From NCBI GenBank assembly GCA_946223355.1, contig CAMIPB010000007.1:17989-81988 (forward strand): a DNA stretch of 64,000 nucleotides, written 5' to 3'. Position numbers and translations under genes: made by a program. Below the pieces are notes generated by a model. That model did no database searches and was not told the origin of the DNA. It was given only the letters and a program-made list of their open reading frames with translations. The stretch's first letter is position 1. Every line of letters begins with the position of its first letter. The DNA comes from an uncultured Corynebacterium sp. Its GTDB lineage: Bacteria > Actinomycetota > Actinomycetes > Mycobacteriales > Mycobacteriaceae. Positions 61,140 through 64,000 of the stretch are shown here, piece by piece.

Positions 61140-62182
61140 TAGTTTCGAACTCGCTCCTCAAAGGAAGATGTTACATCGTCCTGCACATCATTCATCTTGG
61201 CAAAGTCAGTGTCCTTCACAAGGCTCTTGTACTTCTCCTCATCTGGGAACGCATCCTTTGCTTCCTGAGGGAGCTCTACATCGCGAATTGGGCGCAAGAA
61301 GCTAGCTGCGAACTCCTTCTGAGCCTCATCAGAAAGGGCATAATCGAGCAACTCTTTGCCTGCCTTCTCATGCGGCGCATCCTTGACGAGACTCATGGTG
61401 TAAGGAATGCTCAGCGTGCCTTCGCATGGGTAAACGACCTCAATTGGTGAACCCTCAGCAGCAAGCTTGTAGCCATTGAAATCTGCATCAATGAGAATTG
61501 GGATCTCACCCTGCTGCACAGAAGACGTTGCCGTCTGGGCAGGATTCTGAGCATCGTTATCTGCCATCTCTTCAGCCCACTTAAGGCCTGGCTCAAAATC
61601 ATCCAGGCTTCCGCCAAGGCCGAGGTTGGCAGCGGTAAGCACGGAGTAGCCGACTGCTGCCTGAGTCGGATCCAAGTATCCAACCTTTCCCTTGTACTGC
61701 GGATCAGTCAGGTCGCCCCAGCACTCCGGAACTTTCGCATCACCAAGTTCCTTGGTATTAACGAGCATTGCAACTGCACCCTGGTGTACTGCGAACCAAT
61801 TGCCTTCAGGATCCTTCAAGTTTTCCGGAACCTCGTCGAACCCCTCAGGCTTGTAAGAAGTAATCAAGTCTTGCTTCTGCGCATCCATGCCAAAAACAAT
61901 TCCGTAGTATGCAACATCCGCAGCCGGTGCAGCCTTCTCCGCAGAAAGTGCGGATAACGTCTGCCCGGAGTTCTTCGGATCGTTTGGCGCCTCGATACCA
62001 GTCTTCTCGGTGAAGCTATCGAGAACCTCGCGCCAGTTCGCCCACTCTTCTGGGGTGTTGTAAGAAACAACCATGTCATCAGCAGCGCTGTCGGAGCTTC
62101 CACCACCAATGGAACATGCGGTGACAGAGAATGCAGCCATAGCGGTCGCCGCTACAACGGTGGAAAACTTTCGGTTAAACAT
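61139..62182 (-). CDS. Substrate-binding lipoprotein of the transport operon
   Basis: A 347-residue lipoprotein. The signal peptide ends in the lipobox SVTAC, and the mature part is a periplasmic-binding fold (VSYNTPEEWANWREVLDSFTEKTGIE, GVAMLVNTKELGD-type middle, VGYLDPTQAAVGYSVL). It matches the class of short-ligand binding proteins for Fe3+, thiamine or aminoethylphosphonate rather than UgpB-type sugar binders. ATG at 62182 is used, one codon after a TTG. Ligand is not readable. Confidence 0.88.
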   Translation of the reverse strand: MFNRKFSTVVAATAMAAFSVTACSIGGGSSDSAADDMVVSYNTPEEWANWREVLDSFTEKTGIEAPNDPKNSGQTLSALSAEKAAPAADVAYYGIVFGMDAQKQDLITSYKPEGFDEVPENLKDPEGNWFAVHQGAVAMLVNTKELGDAKVPECWGDLTDPQYKGKVGYLDPTQAAVGYSVLTAANLGLGGSLDDFEPGLKWAEEMADNDAQNPAQTATSSVQQGEIPILIDADFNGYKLAAEGSPIEVVYPCEGTLSIPYTMSLVKDAPHEKAGKELLDYALSDEAQKEFAASFLRPIRDVELPQEAKDAFPDEEKYKSLVKDTDFAKMNDVQDDVTSSFEERVRN

Positions 62183-62218
62183 CAATTTACCTTTCTCAAT
62201 AATTAATAAAACAAAAAT

Positions 62219-63046
62219 CTAAGCGGTCAGCTGCTCGAGGTCCTCGAGTCGGTCAGTCATGAACATGTCTACGCCCATTTCAATCGCCAGCTTGTTATCA
62301 CTTTCTAGGGCATCTGGCCAACCCCATGCAGAAACAATGAGTCCCATTGACCTCGCGTACTCAACCAACTCTGGGCGCAACGCGTCCAGGTTGATGTTGA
62401 TCGCGTCGTATCCCCTCTTTGCAGAGGCATCAATCCACAACTTCGTTACCGGAATCTCACCAGTCCATGCGCGCACGCGCATGAGCTTGATGGCAGGTTG
62501 CTCACTTTTGATTGCGTCTAAGGCGGACTCGCTGAATGCGGATACAAACGACTCGTTGTGCAATCCTTGCTCAGTAAGCTCTTCAGCTAATCGGGTGCCA
62601 CCATCTTTTGCAGTGTTTATGGTGCTCTTAAATTCATAGACAAAGCTGGAGTAGCCAGTTTTCTTTACGATTTCAAAGACATCATGCAACTCTGGGAGAC
62701 CACACCTCGCAACCACTGTCTGGTAACTCGCAGAGTCAATGCTTGCGGAACCGCCCTCACCTTTGCAAACATTGTCATGGGACAAAAAGAAGGTATCGCC
62801 GTCCGGATTGTAGTGCAGATCAATCTCGATCCAATCAGCGTCTTTTTCAATCGCTGATTCCACACCTTCAAGGCTGTTGTCAGGGAAGTACTGCTTGTCA
62901 CCACGGTGGGCGACAGACTCCAAGCTCCTCCCCCGGTTAGAAGAGAGCTGCTCTTGCGCACCAGCTGCACCGCCTGCAAAGGTTAATGCTGAGAATAGTG
63001 CAACAGCAATGCAGGCCCTAAGACCAGTTTTAGAGGCTTTCACCAT
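62219..63046 (-). CDS. Secreted glycerophosphodiester phosphodiesterase
   Basis: A 275-residue exported enzyme. A signal peptide (1-31, AGGAAGAQEQ) precedes a GDPD TIM barrel with AHRGDKQYFPDNSLEGVESAIEKDADWIEIDLHYNPDGDTFFLSHD, metal and catalytic His/Glu/Asp residues intact, and the conserved ending VDMFMTDR. It releases glycerol-3-phosphate and an alcohol from deacylated phospholipids. AGGAGA precedes the ATG. It leads the operon with binding protein, permeases, ATPase and MBL hydrolase. Confidence 0.9.
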   Translation of the reverse strand: MVKASKTGLRACIAVALFSALTFAGGAAGAQEQLSSNRGRSLESVAHRGDKQYFPDNSLEGVESAIEKDADWIEIDLHYNPDGDTFFLSHDNVCKGEGGSASIDSASYQTVVARCGLPELHDVFEIVKKTGYSSFVYEFKSTINTAKDGGTRLAEELTEQGLHNESFVSAFSESALDAIKSEQPAIKLMRVRAWTGEIPVTKLWIDASAKRGYDAININLDALRPELVEYARSMGLIVSAWGWPDALESDNKLAIEMGVDMFMTDRLEDLEQLTA

Positions 63047-63579
63047 CTTCTCCTAAGAAGGCTCGCAAATTAGTCACCACAAGAATCCACGCCCAACCAA
63101 CGTCATTTGTTTTAGACGGGACACTCATAGCAGCACTCAGATTGGCAGGAACGCCTTTTACGACACTAATGAGCCGGATCAAATCCCCACTAAATTCAAC
63201 GTGGCCATTCAGCTAAAATTAAGTTAACGCCGTATGAAAACAACCAGGAAACTTTCTCGTCAACGGAAAAACCTATGAGTGTTGGGTCCAACCTCCGGTT
63301 TACCGTGCATCGACAATGTGTGGGAAACAATCCTTCCAACTTCACCCAATGCGATAACCGCATTAGCAAACTCCAACCCCAATTCAATATCTGACTCAAA
63401 CCCGGTTCCTGCACAGGCAGCTACGCGCGTGTGCAGCAAGTCTGTTCGCCTCGGTTAAATGGGCGAAATTTCAAACCAAGGAAAATGAATAGAAAATCAA
63501 AAGGCGGGTGTTCTCCACATAGAGTGGAAAACACCCGCCCATATCAGCGCCTCTTGCTAGCGCTCTATATCACTCAGGC
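63047..63579. other. Spacer with a possible 59-codon remnant
   Basis: Most of this 533-bp stretch is non-coding. On the minus strand, 63260-63454 is open for 64 codons and reads like protein (segments HTRVAACAGTGFESDIELG, ANAVIALGEVGRIVSHTLS, KPEVGPNTHRFFR). A TTG could start it, but no ribosome site or family was recognised; it may be a gene remnant. A GTTAACTT-like stretch lies upstream of the diesterase gene. Confidence 0.3.
63503..63539 (-). terminator. Terminator of the surface-protein remnant
   Basis: GGCGGGTGTT-C-TCCAC pairs with GTGGA-A-AACACCCGCC around a 5-nt loop. On the minus strand it is followed by TTTTGATTTTC, 41 nt beyond the stop of the sortase-signal frame. Confidence 0.8.
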
Positions 63580-63995
63580 TTATGCCTCACGACGACGCAG
63601 TGCAATGAATGCGCCTGCAACCATCAGTGCAATTGCCAGACCCACAAGGCCCATTACAGATGCACCGGTGTTTGCCAACAGTCCACCAGATACTGGCTGA
63701 AAAGCTGGTTTCTCAGCTGCTTCCTTCTTAGGAACTAGCATCTCAGGGTCAACGCCAAGGTCGATGTCGCCAGACGAGTTGTCCTTTACGACTATTTGAA
63801 TTGCACTAATATCTCAATAACCGCTACACGTCTGTCAACACTGTCTATGCCTGAATCAGTGCGAATTGGCTGAGTAACCAGCGAATCTATGCCATCGGTT
63901 AAAGACCCTTCAACGTTCCACAGGTGTGGTGTTGAAGGGTCTTTGACTGTTTTAATGTATGTAGTTTTTGTTGTTTTGGTGTCGGCGGTAACTTA
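63580..63995 (-). pseudogene. C-terminal remnant of a sortase-anchored surface protein, frameshifted
   Basis: The stop at 63580-63582 ends a frame reading KKEAAEKPAFQPVSGGLLANTGASVMG, then a hydrophobic helix and FIALRRREA: a LANTG sortase signal with the usual helix and basic tail. This frame is closed upstream by a TGA at 63814-63816. Another minus-strand frame is open from about 63995 to a TAG at 63792-63794 and reads LWNVEGSLTDGIDSLVTQPIRTDSGIDSV, then RRVAVIEI; switching frames at 63795-63813 joins them smoothly. A TAA also lies near 63996. The N-terminal part is outside the window. Confidence 0.55.
63901..63944. repeat. 14-bp perfect inverted repeat
   Basis: AAAGACCCTTCAAC (63901-63914) and its exact complement (63931-63944) around 16 nt. 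It could be a terminator of either strand, but it lies inside the open part of the surface-protein remnant, so an inserted element is also possible. Confidence 0.55.
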
Positions 63996-64000
63996 CTCTC

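Noticed and set aside
63196..63414. 72-codon minus-strand frame upstream of the diesterase gene
   Set aside because: Trp/Arg-rich with no start signal; another frame over the same bases reads more like protein.

Overview
The window is bacterial chromosome from the genus Corynebacterium (Actinobacteria). The evidence is a set of genes with close corynebacterial relatives: a GltA citrate synthase, an MctC-type carboxylate symporter with its DUF485 partner, a 127-residue CspB-type cold-shock protein, a short Rpf resuscitation factor, SepH, and the cysQ-thyA-folA-mycoredoxin cluster. Many genes also carry a TANNNT -10 box about 6-8 nt before the start codon and no ribosome binding site, which fits leaderless transcription. 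The species cannot be fixed from sequence reading alone. No rRNA, CRISPR array, intact insertion sequence or prophage was seen; there is one tRNA gene.

Layout. 0-3.3 kb: end of an MFS transporter, a DedA protein, a Nei/Fpg glycosylase and an LldD-type 2-hydroxyacid dehydrogenase. 3.3-3.8 kb: a non-coding block of inverted-repeat modules. 3.8-11.8 kb: a giant Lhr-type helicase divergent from cysQ, then thyA, folA and a CPYC mycoredoxin. 11.9-15.3 kb: tRNA-Arg(CCU), a dicarboxylate symporter and a D-amino-acid dehydrogenase. 15.4-19.7 kb: an accessory nuclease/defence patch. It holds a HipB regulator, a chimeric wreck joining the HipA N-terminus to the C-terminal domain of a type ISP-like restriction enzyme, a HARE-HTH/GIY-YIG nuclease, a DEDDh exonuclease-TerB-BRCT protein and a secreted thermonuclease. 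19.8-23.8 kb: an AT-richer operon (acyl-CoA dehydrogenase, class III CoA-transferase, YjiH transporter) bracketed by 47-bp direct repeats, apparently inserted into an older divergent promoter. 25.3-29.9 kb: two divergent, membrane-anchored secreted phosphatases sharing a candidate PhoR box.

29.9-49.4 kb is mostly conserved core: LigT-type phosphoesterase, sirtuin, a tandem TetR-like protein, a Tat-exported DUF1906 protein, the DUF485-mctC operon, aldo/keto reductase, FKBP, gltA, sepH, a TrmH-type methyltransferase, a purine permease, DUF3027, glutaminyl cyclase, DUF2771, cspB and rpf. The rpf gene is followed by 700 bp packed with three kinds of repeat. 49.4-56.9 kb holds the two partners of a mycobacterial-type XPB helicase locus, separated by a tightly coupled XRE regulator/two small membrane proteins/ABC exporter operon.

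56.9-64 kb: a DUF3239-like membrane protein, then a six-gene minus-strand operon (secreted glycerophosphodiesterase, binding lipoprotein, two permeases, ATPase, metallo-beta-lactamase-fold hydrolase) that looks like a self-contained organophosphate scavenging cassette. The window ends in the broken tail of a sortase-anchored surface protein.

The regions most worth follow-up are the phosphodiester-scavenging cassette, the flanked acyl-CoA island, the HipA/restriction chimera with its nuclease neighbours, and the structured rpf leader.
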